From JANXLS01 sp038227045 (GTDB lineage: Bacteria > Planctomycetota > SZUA-567 > H5-PLA8), in contig JBBRQD010000086.1 of NCBI GenBank assembly GCA_038227045.1, forward strand, positions 1 to 23,856: 23,856 bases of DNA, read 5' to 3'. Below are positions 5,869 to 14,697 of this stretch, in pieces (position 1 is the first letter of the stretch; every line of letters begins with the position of its first letter). The notes under the pieces were generated by a model that ran no database searches, was not told the DNA's origin, and saw nothing but the letters and a program-made list of their open reading frames with translations. The position numbers and the translations under genes are program-made.

Positions 5869-8800
5869 GCTTCCGGCTTGGTACAAATAAAGTACATCGC
5901 CAGCACAAACGTCAGCGCCGATAGCCCCAGCATGATTTGCGCGTACGGAACGCGGGCTGGCCGAGTTTGAGCCGCTGCGACAATTGGAGCGGCGGGCACC
6001 GCAATCGCGGACGTCGACGACAGGACTGTTCCCGATGTTACAGCCGTGGTCGCGGGCTGGGTTGTAACTGACTTCGGCGGATTGGGTAGAATGACCGGCA
6101 AATTCGTTTGCGCCGGCTTGGTTGTATTTGGGGCGACGGCGACAGTCGCGGGAACAACCGGCACGGTGGGGTTGGCAACCGGTGGAACGACCGGCGGCGG
6201 ATTGACGGCGGGTTGATCGGGCGGTTTGACGGCCACAGCCGGCGCGGGCGCCCTCGGTTTGCGTTTATGCTCCAGAAGCCATTCGTAGAAGGGCATCGTC
6301 GGATAGAACCGCCCCCAGACCCCATGGCCTTCGCCTTGCCATTTAGTCAGTTTAACGTCGTTACCATTGTTCTTGAACGCCTCATGCATCTTCAACGAAC
6401 CATCGGTAAAACCCCCGTCCTCCGAACCACAGATGATCCAGACAGGTACATCTTTCAAGCGGTTTGGGGCCTGCTCGAGACGAACCGCGACGGCTGAAAT
6501 CGGCGCGGCGGCGGCGAACAGGAACGGTGCCTCCTGGATCACAAACCATGTACCCATTCCGCCCATGCTCAGACCCGTGCAATACACGCGGTCTTTGTCC
6601 ACGTTGAATTTCTTTTCGACTTCAATCAGCAGCGCGACGACAGATTGGATAATGGTACGATCGTCCCAGCGCTTGTCCGGAGGACATTGCGGAAAGAAGC
6701 CGATCAGGGGCATGGCGTCGCGCAGCTTCTTATCGTCTTTGAGCATCTGCGGCGGGCCTTCGTTCAGCAGGCCGTTCCAATCGTAGCCTTGATGCGAGTT
6801 GCCATGCAGAAAGGTAAAGAGCGGGAAGCCTTCCGGTTTCTTCGGATCGTAGGTATTGGGTAAGAAGAGGCAGTAGGACATTTCCACTTTTTTGCGATCG
6901 AATTGTATGACCGCCTTAAGCTTGTGCATGCCGGATTTTTGGAATTGAGCCACATCGTCGAGGAGCGTGGCCACCGGCGCTTTGGGCGGGCCGCGTTTGC
7001 GGATCTGCGCGGGGACCAGCCGTTTGCCGGGAATGGGGCGTTCCATGTTACCATCGGGTAACTGCCAGCCGACCGAAACGAAATCTTCTCCGCCGCCTTC
7101 TTTGTGCAGCGCTTCGATGTAGTACCGCTTGCCCTGCTCCAGTTTGATTTTCTTCGACTTCTGCGTCGGTACCTGCTCCCAGACATTGTATGCCGTGCAA
7201 CCATCGACTCGCGCAATCTGCTGGCGATTCTCTTCTTTGTCATCGGTACTTAACCAAAGTTGGCTGCCGTCGTCGCTGCATATCCAGAAAGTATACTCAC
7301 CCGTGGCTGGCGGTACCACATAGCCGCTTAAGCGCGTGCCGTAATTGTCGTCCATATTAGGTACAATTTCAAAAGACGTGTTGTAGTACACTTCGCTGGG
7401 AAAGTCCGGGAAGTCGTCGCTGTTCGTCAGGTCGGCCACGTTGCTGCCAGCGATTCCGCGCCAGAACTGACACAGAACGCTGCCTTCGTTGCCATTGTTC
7501 GGCGGGACTTTCAGTGCCGACTTCTTGAACTTCTCGACGGGATCTTCAATGACTCCATTGGGCGGTAATTCGAAGCGCTCCTTGCTGCCGCGTTTGTGTT
7601 TCGCCATCCATTCGTACACGGTCGGGTCGGGCATGAAGCGGCCCCATGCGCCGTGACCGCAATTGGGTACGACAGTCAGGTACACATCGGCATTCACTTC
7701 CTTCATTGCCTTGTACATATCGCGCGAGCCGATGGTATGGTCACCGTCCTGGGCGCCGACGATGATCCAGATGGATGTATCTTTAAGCACTTTCTGAGCG
7801 ATTTCCGGTTTCCAGCCGAACGGATCCATCGGCACAATCGCGGCGAACCGCGGCGCGCCTTCTTCGGCCAGAACCCACGTCCCGCGCCCACCCATGCTTA
7901 AGCCCGTGCAGTACACGCGGTCTTTGTCGACGCGCGCTTTTTCGAGAAAATCATCCAGTGCTTGAAGCGTCGCGGTGGTCATCGGCGGATCCCAGCCCAT
8001 CACGGATTGCGGCCAGAAGCCCACCATTTTGACCGATTTTCTCAACGGTTCGTTGTTGCGGATGTCGCCCGGAACGCCGGTGTTGAACAGCGCGTTGCAA
8101 TCGGTGCCGCCTTCGCCCGCGCCGTGCAGAAAAACGAGACAGGGGTATTTGTCTTTGTTGGCTTCATATCCTTCAGGCAAATAGGCGACGTAAGGCACGA
8201 GGATTTTCTTGCCACCTACATTGGCATAGAACTTCAATTTGTGAAAACCCGGCGTCGTGGGCATTTGGCCCGCGATGCGTTTATTCCGCGGACCATTGCG
8301 CGCATTTTTTCCAAAAAAAACGCCGCTGATGACCGCGTTCTCGCCTTCCTCAGTCGTGATGCGTATTTTTACGTGTCCGGACATGTCGTAGACGAGGTAC
8401 TTGCCTTCCTTGAAGTCGGCGACGGAACGGGAGATCAGCACGGCGTTGTTACGGCCGTCCAGGATCTCGACCTTTTGCTTGCGGCCTTTGCCGTTGTAAT
8501 CGAGGAAATACAACGCGACGCGGTGCTCGCCGTCTTTTAAATAAATTTCAAGATTGAACTGACGCTCGTAGAAGCAGGCGGCGAGGCGTTCTTCGGAGCC
8601 CTTCTTATTGAGCACGCTTTCTTCGTCGCTGTCCGGATTAAATAAGTAGTATTGCCCGCCCTTGACCACTTGAGCGTAGCTCGGAACGAACGGCTTGTCC
8701 CCCATCACCTCGCCGCCGTCGGCGCCATAAGCGGATTCCCAGTCGCCGCGCGTCTTGGCGTCTTCCGTAACCAGGCGCGCAGTTGGCGCCGGTTCGCCCG

Positions 8801-8882
8801 CCGCGAGGCTCGCGAAACATAGAGCCACAAGCACCATTGCGCCGGCGGCCAGCATTCGTTTTGAAGAGTCTCTGCGCGTCAT
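5865..8882 (-). CDS. Exported esterase-PA14-esterase protein with C-terminal membrane anchor
   Basis: The 1005-residue protein begins with a signal peptide (basic start, then LAAGAMVLVALCFASLAAG). An N-terminal beta-rich domain (about 30-200) resembles a carbohydrate-binding/malectin-like fold. Alpha/beta hydrolase 1 (about 215-430) has nucleophile GLSMGG with Ser329, an acid in GAQDGD near 380 and His in NCGHGAWG near 408. A PA14 domain (about 463-620, TGEYTFWICSDDGSQLWL) follows. Hydrolase 2 (about 650-873) has GLSMGG with Ser772, GSEDGG and GEGHGVWG. A long Pro/Val/Ala linker leads to a C-terminal transmembrane segment (about 979-999) and short tail. Both hydrolases resemble polyhydroxybutyrate-depolymerase/feruloyl-esterase-like LpqC-type enzymes, so polysaccharide-ester hydrolysis is likely. 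I preferred the ATG at 8882, which starts the signal peptide; an in-frame GTG at 8915 adds 11 residues. Confidence 0.88.
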   Translation of the reverse strand: MTRRDSSKRMLAAGAMVLVALCFASLAAGEPAPTARLVTEDAKTRGDWESAYGADGGEVMGDKPFVPSYAQVVKGGQYYLFNPDSDEESVLNKKGSEERLAACFYERQFNLEIYLKDGEHRVALYFLDYNGKGRKQKVEILDGRNNAVLISRSVADFKEGKYLVYDMSGHVKIRITTEEGENAVISGVFFGKNARNGPRNKRIAGQMPTTPGFHKLKFYANVGGKKILVPYVAYLPEGYEANKDKYPCLVFLHGAGEGGTDCNALFNTGVPGDIRNNEPLRKSVKMVGFWPQSVMGWDPPMTTATLQALDDFLEKARVDKDRVYCTGLSMGGRGTWVLAEEGAPRFAAIVPMDPFGWKPEIAQKVLKDTSIWIIVGAQDGDHTIGSRDMYKAMKEVNADVYLTVVPNCGHGAWGRFMPDPTVYEWMAKHKRGSKERFELPPNGVIEDPVEKFKKSALKVPPNNGNEGSVLCQFWRGIAGSNVADLTNSDDFPDFPSEVYYNTSFEIVPNMDDNYGTRLSGYVVPPATGEYTFWICSDDGSQLWLSTDDKEENRQQIARVDGCTAYNVWEQVPTQKSKKIKLEQGKRYYIEALHKEGGGEDFVSVGWQLPDGNMERPIPGKRLVPAQIRKRGPPKAPVATLLDDVAQFQKSGMHKLKAVIQFDRKKVEMSYCLFLPNTYDPKKPEGFPLFTFLHGNSHQGYDWNGLLNEGPPQMLKDDKKLRDAMPLIGFFPQCPPDKRWDDRTIIQSVVALLIEVEKKFNVDKDRVYCTGLSMGGMGTWFVIQEAPFLFAAAAPISAVAVRLEQAPNRLKDVPVWIICGSEDGGFTDGSLKMHEAFKNNGNDVKLTKWQGEGHGVWGRFYPTMPFYEWLLEHKRKPRAPAPAVAVKPPDQPAVNPPPVVPPVANPTVPVVPATVAVAPNTTKPAQTNLPVILPNPPKSVTTQPATTAVTSGTVLSSTSAIAVPAAPIVAAAQTRPARVPYAQIMLGLSALTFVLAMYFICTKPEA

Positions 8883-8942
8883 TTTCGATCCATCGTGTTT
8901 AGGCTGCAACCACACGGTCTTTTTCCCCGCCGAAAAAGTCCG

Positions 8943-8972
8943 TTGACCTTATACTGCCAATACTGTTTCTAT
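8943..8972 (+). promoter_or_regulatory. Candidate promoter for the type-B carboxylesterase
   Basis: TTGACC (8943-8948) resembles a -35 box, and TTCTAT at 8967-8972 (18-base spacing) is a weak -10. An alternative -10, TATACT at 8950-8955, lacks a matching -35. The site lies in the 110-base gap between divergent genes starting at 8882 and 8993. Confidence 0.3.
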
Positions 8973-8992
8973 CAAAACATTTCAATCCGCCC

Positions 8993-10609
8993 ATGAAAGA
9001 AAAAATCATGCTTGGAATACGACTGGCCGTCCTGATTTCCATTGCCTTCGTTGTCTTCACTGCGCTGCACGCCGCTGACGCACCGATCAAAACCGCGCCC
9101 GTTCAAACTGCTTCCGGCCCGGTCATCGGAGAGGAGCGCAACGGCGTTCATATTTTTCGCGGCATTCCCTACGCTGCGCCGCCGGTCGGCGACTTGCGCT
9201 GGAAGTACACCCGGCCGGTTGATGCGTGGAAAGAACCTCGCGAATGCCTCACATTTGGCCCCGTCTGTCCGCAGCCCACCGTGCCGCTTTACGGCGATCT
9301 TGGCCCGGCAAGCGAGAATTGCCTGTTCTTGAACGTCTGGAGTGCGGCAAAGGTCACCGGCGATGGAAAAATCGCGGATGAAAAGCGCCCGGTGCTGTTT
9401 TGGATTCATGGCGGGGCGTTCACCATCGGCGCAGCGTCGCAGACGTGGTACGAAGGGACGCCGCTGGCGTTGGATGGCGCTGTGGTTGTCTCCTGCAATT
9501 ACCGACTCGGGCCGTTTGGATTTTTGGGGCATCCGGCGTTGAGCGCCGAAGCGCCCTCGCACGCGTCCGGAAACTATGGCGTGATGGACATGGCCGGCGC
9601 ATTGCAATGGGTCAAATCAAACATTGCGACCTTCGGCGGCGATCCAAACAATGTGACGATTTGGGGCGAATCGGCGGGCGGGGCGGCCGTGGATGCCTTG
9701 ATGGCGTCACCACCCGCGAAAGGATTGTTTCATCGCGCGATTTCAATGAGTTCGAACACAATCGTCGAACAGCGCTTTTTATCGAAAGCCAACGGCGAAT
9801 TGCAGAGCATTGAGGAACTAGGCGTCGTGTTTCAAAAGCGCCTGAATGTTTCGGATGGCGCCGACGTATTGAAGGAAATGCGCGCGAAAACACCCGCTGA
9901 AATCATGAGAGCCGGGCGTCCGGGTTCCGCAGTGCCAGGAGTATCGACCACTGACAACGTCATCGTCGATGGCGTGGTTCTTACGGAACCAATCAAGACG
10001 GTATTCGGCGAAGGCCGCATGGCTCGGGTGCCGGTGCTGCTCGGCAACGTCGCGGATGAAGGTTCGATGTTCGAGCGAAAATTGAAATACGAATCGGTTG
10101 CAAAATACAAAGAGTTTCTGGAAAAGCGTTACGCAACTAAAAGCGCGCAAGCCTTCGACATTTATCCGGCTGCCGACGATGCCGGCGTGCAAACTGCACA
10201 AGCGCTGCTCTTTTCAGACATCTTCGTTGCAACCACTCGACTTCACGCGCGGCAGATGGCGGCCGTTCAGCCCGCTACATACCAATACCATTTTACGCGC
10301 AAGGCCAAGCCAATGGTTGATTCGAAGTGGGGAGTATATCACGGTTCTGAATTGCCTTTTTTCTTTGGCAATGTACAAGACACCGAAAAGTACACAGACG
10401 AAGACCGCGAATTGTCGCGGTTGATTCGGCTTTATCTTGTTACATTCGCCAAGACAGGAAACCCCAATCCCGAACTGGCTCCCCAAGCGCCGAATTGGCC
10501 CGCGTTCAAGGTGGGCGAAGAGCAGTTGATTGTCCTCGATACCCCGATTACCACCGGCGAAAAGCTGCATGAGAAGACTTTGGATGCGCTTATGAAGATG
10601 GATAAATAG
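8993..10609 (+). CDS. Secreted type-B carboxylesterase (para-nitrobenzyl-esterase family)
   Basis: The 538-residue protein has a cleavable signal peptide (LGIRLAVLISIAFVVFTALHAAD) and a full-length type-B carboxylesterase domain. Conserved landmarks appear in order: FRGIPYAAPPVGDLRW, SENCLFLNVW, the oxyanion-hole HGGAF, NYRLGPFGFL and GNYGVMDMAGALQWV. The nucleophile elbow GESAGG has Ser227. The probable acid is Glu356 in ADEGSMF and the base is His450 in GVYHGSELPF. Members hydrolyse carboxylic esters of small or carbohydrate-linked substrates. It is divergent from the esterase-PA14-esterase gene, sharing a 110-base control region, so joint regulation and a shared substrate class are plausible but unproven. 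It ends 14 bases from the convergent methyltransferase stop. Confidence 0.93.
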   Translation: MKEKIMLGIRLAVLISIAFVVFTALHAADAPIKTAPVQTASGPVIGEERNGVHIFRGIPYAAPPVGDLRWKYTRPVDAWKEPRECLTFGPVCPQPTVPLYGDLGPASENCLFLNVWSAAKVTGDGKIADEKRPVLFWIHGGAFTIGAASQTWYEGTPLALDGAVVVSCNYRLGPFGFLGHPALSAEAPSHASGNYGVMDMAGALQWVKSNIATFGGDPNNVTIWGESAGGAAVDALMASPPAKGLFHRAISMSSNTIVEQRFLSKANGELQSIEELGVVFQKRLNVSDGADVLKEMRAKTPAEIMRAGRPGSAVPGVSTTDNVIVDGVVLTEPIKTVFGEGRMARVPVLLGNVADEGSMFERKLKYESVAKYKEFLEKRYATKSAQAFDIYPAADDAGVQTAQALLFSDIFVATTRLHARQMAAVQPATYQYHFTRKAKPMVDSKWGVYHGSELPFFFGNVQDTEKYTDEDRELSRLIRLYLVTFAKTGNPNPELAPQAPNWPAFKVGEEQLIVLDTPITTGEKLHEKTLDALMKMDK

Positions 10610-10623
10610 TTATCGCCATTGCC

Positions 10624-11850
10624 TTAGCGCAGCGGCATCACGCGGCTATACACCGCCTTCAAGTAACGTCCCTCCGGCACACGGATGGCCCACGGATGAT
10701 CGCCCGGCGCGCCGTGGATTGCGATGATCTGCATGTCCATGTTCGCTTCTGTCGCGGCCGCGCGCAACGCTGAGAGCAAGTCTTCTTCGCTCACCAGCCC
10801 CGTGCACGAACAGCTCACCAGCACGCCGCCCGGTTTGATGCATTGCATGCCCAGGCGATTCATGTCCGCGTAGGCGCTCATCGCTTTGGGCACGTCCAGG
10901 CGCGAAATGGCGAGCTTGGCCGGGTCGAGGATAATCCGGTCGTATTTGCGGCCGACCTGGCGCTGGTCGCGCAGATAATCGAAGACGTTGTTGTGGACGA
11001 ATTTCAACTGCTCGCCGATGCCGTTCAGCTCGCGATTCTTGTTCGCGACTTTGATGGCGTCCTCGTCGAGGTCTACCGCTTCGACGCTCTTCGCACCGCC
11101 CAGCGCGGCTGAAAGCCCGAAACCGCCCGTGTAACAAAAGCCGTCAAATACTTCCTGACCGCCGCTCAGTTCGGCGACGCGTTTTCGGTTGTCGCGCTGA
11201 TCGAGGAAGTAGCCTGTCTTATGTCCGCGGCGCAGATCGACCTGAATCTTGAGATTGTGTTCCGTGATGATCAGTTCGCGCGTGACCGGCGGCGCGCCGT
11301 CCATCTTGAGGCCTTCGAGCTTCTCGGTGCGGTGGTCGCTGCGCACGACGATTTCGTGTTCCGGAAAATTTTCGAGAAACGCCTGCTTTAGCCATTCGAG
11401 GTGGCGGTGCATGCCCGCGCTGAACAACTCCAGCACGATGCATTTGCCGTACTTGTCTGCAATCAAGCCGGAAAGCCCGTCGCCTTCGGAATGAACGAGC
11501 CGGTACGAATCGGTCACTTTGGGGAGCTGCAGCACGTCGTGACGCAGCTTGACCGCGCGCGTGATCGCGCCAATAAAAAAGCGCCGGTCGGGGTAGGCCT
11601 CAGGCCCGATGGTCAGGAGGCGGACGGCAATTTCGGAATGCGGATTGTAGAATCCGCGCCCGACGAAGCGCCCGTCCTTTTCGACGACTTCGACCAGAGT
11701 GCCCGGATCGATTTCGTCATAAGGCCCGCCCAGCATACGGCGGAAAATCCACACGTGGTTGGAGGAGTGCCGCGTTTTCATTTCGACGACGGGCAGCACG
11801 TCGCCGGCTTCGGGAAGGATCGGTGCATCGTCGTGTTTTCGTTTTCGCAT
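10624..11850 (-). CDS. RlmI-like class I SAM-dependent rRNA methyltransferase
   Basis: The 408-residue protein has the layout of the RlmI/YccW family, which makes 5-methylcytosine in 23S rRNA. An N-terminal PUA domain (SSNHVWIFRRML, then GRFVGRGFYNPHSEIAVRLL) is followed by the central KTGYFLDQRDNR motif. A Rossmann methyltransferase domain comes next, with SAM-binding VFDGFCYTGGFGLSAALGGA and VEAVDLDEDAI. The catalytic-region ILDPAKLA replaces the usual DPP, and SCSCTG places Cys347 and Cys349 where this family has its catalytic cysteine. The standard D-P-P motif reading D-P-A is slightly unusual. The extra N-terminus of about 23 residues (KRKHDD...) precedes the usual family start. Which rRNA position is modified cannot be told from the sequence. 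Confidence 0.9.
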   Translation of the reverse strand: MRKRKHDDAPILPEAGDVLPVVEMKTRHSSNHVWIFRRMLGGPYDEIDPGTLVEVVEKDGRFVGRGFYNPHSEIAVRLLTIGPEAYPDRRFFIGAITRAVKLRHDVLQLPKVTDSYRLVHSEGDGLSGLIADKYGKCIVLELFSAGMHRHLEWLKQAFLENFPEHEIVVRSDHRTEKLEGLKMDGAPPVTRELIITEHNLKIQVDLRRGHKTGYFLDQRDNRKRVAELSGGQEVFDGFCYTGGFGLSAALGGAKSVEAVDLDEDAIKVANKNRELNGIGEQLKFVHNNVFDYLRDQRQVGRKYDRIILDPAKLAISRLDVPKAMSAYADMNRLGMQCIKPGGVLVSCSCTGLVSEEDLLSALRAAATEANMDMQIIAIHGAPGDHPWAIRVPEGRYLKAVYSRVMPLR

Positions 11851-11919
11851 GGCTGGATTCTAATAGAAAGTGCGCAGAATTGCGATTGGCTCCACGCGAT
11901 TTCCCTCATTCAATGATTA

Positions 11920-12018
11920 AATTTTAACGCAGATGAACGCGGATTAACGCAGATGCTTTTTTATAGAAGCAGTTATCCGCGTCCATCTGCGGAAATCTGC
12001 GTGCATCTGCGTTTAATT
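11920..12018. repeat. Inverted repeat of 10-mer AACGCAGATG units
   Basis: The left arm (11920-11955) contains three consecutive 10-mers starting at 11926, 11936 and 11946 (AACGCAGATG and variants). The right arm (11973-12018) is its imperfect reverse complement with four units, separated by a 17-base AT-rich spacer. The hairpin fills much of the 246-base gap between the divergent methyltransferase and coaD genes and so lies in their 5' regions. Similar ACGCAGATGA-type intergenic repeats occur, as far as I recall, in several unrelated bacterial lineages. Confidence 0.85.
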
Positions 12019-12096
12019 AAGGCGTCGATTAAGAGGCGTCGCTCGATTTATGCTTCGGCTGGACGAAAAAGGCCTGCCGCCCTACAATGCTCCACG

Positions 12097-12609
12097 ATGC
12101 CAGTCTCCAGCCGACTTCGCCGCGCCGTCTATGCCGGATCGTTCGACCCGGTTACCAACGGACACATGCACATGATCCGCGAAGGCGCGCGGCTGTTTGA
12201 CGAAATCGTCGTCGCCATCGGCAGCAACCCGGACAAGCGCTACACATTTTCATTGGATGAACGGATGGAATTTCTGCGCCAGTCCGTGGCGGGCATTGCC
12301 AACGTGAAGCTCGACCAATTCGAGAACATGTTTCTGGTCGATTACGCCAACTCGATCGAGGCGGAATACATTCTGCGCGGCATCCGCAATCCCAACGATT
12401 ACGAATACGAGCGCGGCATGCGCCACATCAATGAGGACATGAATCCGCGCGTGGTGACCGTCTTCCTGATTCCGCCGCGGCAGATCAGCGAAGTGTCATC
12501 GAGTTTCGTCAAGGGTCTCGTCGGCCCGCGCGGGTGGGAGCGGGTCGTCAAGGATTACCTGCCCGCGCCAATCTACGAGCATTTCTTGAAGCACTATAAA
12601 AATCCCTAA
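12097..12609 (+). CDS. coaD: Phosphopantetheine adenylyltransferase
   Basis: CoaD catalyses the penultimate step of coenzyme A synthesis, transferring AMP from ATP to 4'-phosphopantetheine. The 170-residue protein matches family length. Its nucleotidyltransferase T/HxGH motif lies in GSFDPVTNGH (residues 14-23), where TNGH takes the place of the usual THGH (Thr20, His23). RGIRNPNDYEYERGM (94-108) is the conserved substrate-binding stretch. The C-terminal ISxxxSSxxVK motif is ISEVSSSFVK (130-139), then GPRGWERVV, where most homologues have ISSSLVKE. The start at 12097 places the beta-strand AVYAGSFDP at the expected distance. An upstream in-frame extension to 11953 would translate the repeat and is rejected. 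No clear Shine-Dalgarno sequence precedes it. Confidence 0.96.
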   Translation: MPVSSRLRRAVYAGSFDPVTNGHMHMIREGARLFDEIVVAIGSNPDKRYTFSLDERMEFLRQSVAGIANVKLDQFENMFLVDYANSIEAEYILRGIRNPNDYEYERGMRHINEDMNPRVVTVFLIPPRQISEVSSSFVKGLVGPRGWERVVKDYLPAPIYEHFLKHYKNP

Positions 12610-12615
12610 ACGAAA

Positions 12616-12641
12616 CGGCGCGAGCTTTTTCGCTCGCGCCG
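12616..12641. terminator. Strong GC hairpin between convergent coaD and PpiD-like genes
   Basis: A 10-bp perfect stem, CGGCGCGAGC (12616-12625) with GCTCGCGCCG (12632-12641), encloses TTTTTC. It begins six bases after the coaD stop and lies before the convergent stop at 12669. There is no T-tract after the stem on either strand, so it is either a Rho-independent terminator without a tail or an mRNA-stabilising 3' hairpin serving both genes. Confidence 0.6.
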
Positions 12642-12668
12642 CGGCAAATCGTTGGATCCATCCGTGCT

Positions 12669-14549
12669 TTAATAGTCCGAGTTATTCCGCGAATCGTGGT
12701 ACGCCGTGCGCACGTCCGGTTCGCTCTCTTTGTTGCCGACGTGGATGACGTTGGACTTGATTTGTTCGACCATCAGCCCCAACACCGAGCGGTAATCCTC
12801 ATCGATCATACCCGGCTTGGATTGGTAGCGGTTGCCCGATCCGTGCCGCGCTTCGTCGCGCGACCATTCGGCTTCAGGCACGAGTTTGAAGCCGTCCAGC
12901 GTGGGCAATTTGCGTTCGACCGCACAGCCCACGTAGCACCACTTTTTATCGTAGTCCTTAAAGTCGAACTTCTCGGTCTCCGGCCGGCCTTCGGCGACAT
13001 CCAGCACCTCGCCGATGGCTTTCTGCGAGGACCGGAACGTGCGAACCAACGGATGGTTCTCCTTTTTATCGGAGGTGATCTCGTCGAGTTCCTCCAGCTT
13101 CGGAAGATTTTCGCCGCGCCGCCACGCATCGTGCTGCTTCTCGGCCGCTTCCCTGCACAATTTCGCGGATTCGAGAATCTTGAGGTGCTCGACGATCTTG
13201 TCCTTGGCCTGTTCCGGAGTTTTCGTGAGTTCTTCATTATACTTCTTTGCGCGCGCGACAATTCCACCGAGTTCAGGCTTCTTGTCGTCGATCCACCTGA
13301 AGGCTGTGAACTCGTACATGTGTTTGAGTTGATTTTCCCGCGCACTGGCAGGCATGTTGGGGCTGGATCTCGTGAAGCCTAGAATAGTCGAACCCAGTAT
13401 AAGGTCTGGTGCGTTGACCTCCAATTTGCCCTGGCTGTATTTATCTTCAGTCTGCTCCGGCGTGACCCAATGGATCATATTGTGGGCTTTGGCAAACGCG
13501 GCCACGTCGAACGTTTTGTCCTTGTTTGCGGCGTCGGCTTTGAACTTCGTCTCCGCGTCGGCCAATTCCTTGGTCGCTTTGACGACGTTGTCCTGAACCG
13601 TTCGTTTCAACGCCGACATTTTGTCCTCGCGCCAAAACTTTTCGACTTCAGCCTTCACCTTTTCCAGCGGCTGGAACGTTCCCGGCTTGCCCGGCTCCTG
13701 CCAATGAATCGCCTTGTTGTTGTCGTACGTCGTCTTCAATTCGGCGTCGGTCGGAGCCTTGATATCGGCAAAAATCTTGTCGTCTTTGTAGGCCAGCGCT
13801 TCCACCGACAGTGTCGCCGCGGTCATGTAGATGTCCTTGTACTGCATGCCCGTTTTCTGATCCAGATTTTCGTCGTAGAACTTTTTAATTTCGTCGTCCG
13901 TGGGCTGCTTGGCATTTTTAACGAAATTCTCGCTTTTGAATGTCTGGAAACGGAGGCGGACGGTTTCCTTGTCTTCGCAATATTTCGCGTAGAATTGCGG
14001 GTCGGAAATGGCGATCGATCCCATCACATTCTGATGGAGTTTTTCGCGCAACGCCAGATTGTGAATCAACGTTTCGAACTGCGTCGAGGACATGTCCAAT
14101 TGCGCGAGCAATTTTTCGTACAGGTCGGGCGTCACCTTGAGGTCTTCCCCCGACATTTGGTCGATGGACATGATCTTGTATTTGACGGCATTGCGCAGAA
14201 ATTCTTTCAATTCCTCAAGGCCGATTTCGAAGCCCTGCTTGCGCGCGGACTCGTTTTCCGCGGCGAAGAGACCGATGTTGTCGGTGGTCGGGTTATCTTC
14301 GCGCTGGTTACTTTTCGGGACGTAGAAATTGACAAATTTATACAGCACAATGCGCCGCTGCAGCACTTCGGCGGGCGACAGGTACACTTCCTTGGTGCCG
14401 ACGGTATAGGACACGGCGGGGCCGGAGCTGCCGCCAAAAAAATTCCGTCCCAAGGAACCCATGCCGAACACCGTCATGCTCAGCACGATGGCGGGGCACA
14501 GCACGTAATAGACGATTTGTTTGTGCTCGCGGAACCAGTGAAGTCTCAT
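12669..14549 (-). CDS. PpiD/SurA-N-like membrane-anchored periplasmic chaperone
   Basis: The 626-residue protein starts MRLHWFREHKQ and has a single signal-anchor (about residues 11-31) like PpiD, placing the rest outside the cytoplasm. A SurA_N-like helical region follows (about 55-200, e.g. LEELKEFLRNAV and QFETLIHNLALREKLHQNVMG), then YCEDKETVRLRFQTF and PTDDEIKKFYDEN, the classic linker before a parvulin domain. The expected parvulin signature (S-x-D...GGxLG...FGxHI) is not recognisable. The C-terminal half is instead Lys/Glu-rich helices. It is probably a chaperone for exported proteins with a degenerate or absent prolyl isomerase domain. The gene is divergent from rnpB with a 148-base gap. 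Its role in folding the nearby large exported proteins is inference. Confidence 0.75.
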   Translation of the reverse strand: MRLHWFREHKQIVYYVLCPAIVLSMTVFGMGSLGRNFFGGSSGPAVSYTVGTKEVYLSPAEVLQRRIVLYKFVNFYVPKSNQREDNPTTDNIGLFAAENESARKQGFEIGLEELKEFLRNAVKYKIMSIDQMSGEDLKVTPDLYEKLLAQLDMSSTQFETLIHNLALREKLHQNVMGSIAISDPQFYAKYCEDKETVRLRFQTFKSENFVKNAKQPTDDEIKKFYDENLDQKTGMQYKDIYMTAATLSVEALAYKDDKIFADIKAPTDAELKTTYDNNKAIHWQEPGKPGTFQPLEKVKAEVEKFWREDKMSALKRTVQDNVVKATKELADAETKFKADAANKDKTFDVAAFAKAHNMIHWVTPEQTEDKYSQGKLEVNAPDLILGSTILGFTRSSPNMPASARENQLKHMYEFTAFRWIDDKKPELGGIVARAKKYNEELTKTPEQAKDKIVEHLKILESAKLCREAAEKQHDAWRRGENLPKLEELDEITSDKKENHPLVRTFRSSQKAIGEVLDVAEGRPETEKFDFKDYDKKWCYVGCAVERKLPTLDGFKLVPEAEWSRDEARHGSGNRYQSKPGMIDEDYRSVLGLMVEQIKSNVIHVGNKESEPDVRTAYHDSRNNSDY

Positions 14550-14685
14550 CTGAATGTATGCCTTTCGAACGAACCCGTGATGCGGACGTGCCGCTCCAAA
14601 ATAGAAAGGAAGAGCTTAGCGGATTCGTTTCGCGTTACCAGCATAACCTGCGCAAATTTGTGTATGCGCAAAATCCGCGCGGAGT

Positions 14686-14691
14686 TATCCT
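14686..14691 (+). promoter_or_regulatory. Candidate -10 box of rnpB
   Basis: TATCCT at 14686-14691 lies seven bases before the inferred 5' end of the RNase P RNA at 14698, the usual distance. No good -35 (TATGCG or TTGTGT upstream) is seen at optimal spacing. Confidence 0.35.
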
Positions 14692-14697
14692 AAGCTT

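Noticed and set aside
4454..5908. 484-codon open frame antisense to the toroid protein gene
   Set aside because: Arg/Gly/His-rich low-complexity translation without domains; it mirrors the GC-rich third positions of the real plus-strand gene.
11953..12096. Long N-terminal extension of coaD
   Set aside because: Would translate the 10-mer repeat hairpin; CoaD proteins start a few residues before the AVYAGSFDP strand.
13470..14693. 407-codon plus-strand open frame opposite the PpiD-like gene
   Set aside because: Composition is unlike neighbouring genes (Phe/Val/His/Arg-rich), no motif, and it would run into the rnpB promoter.
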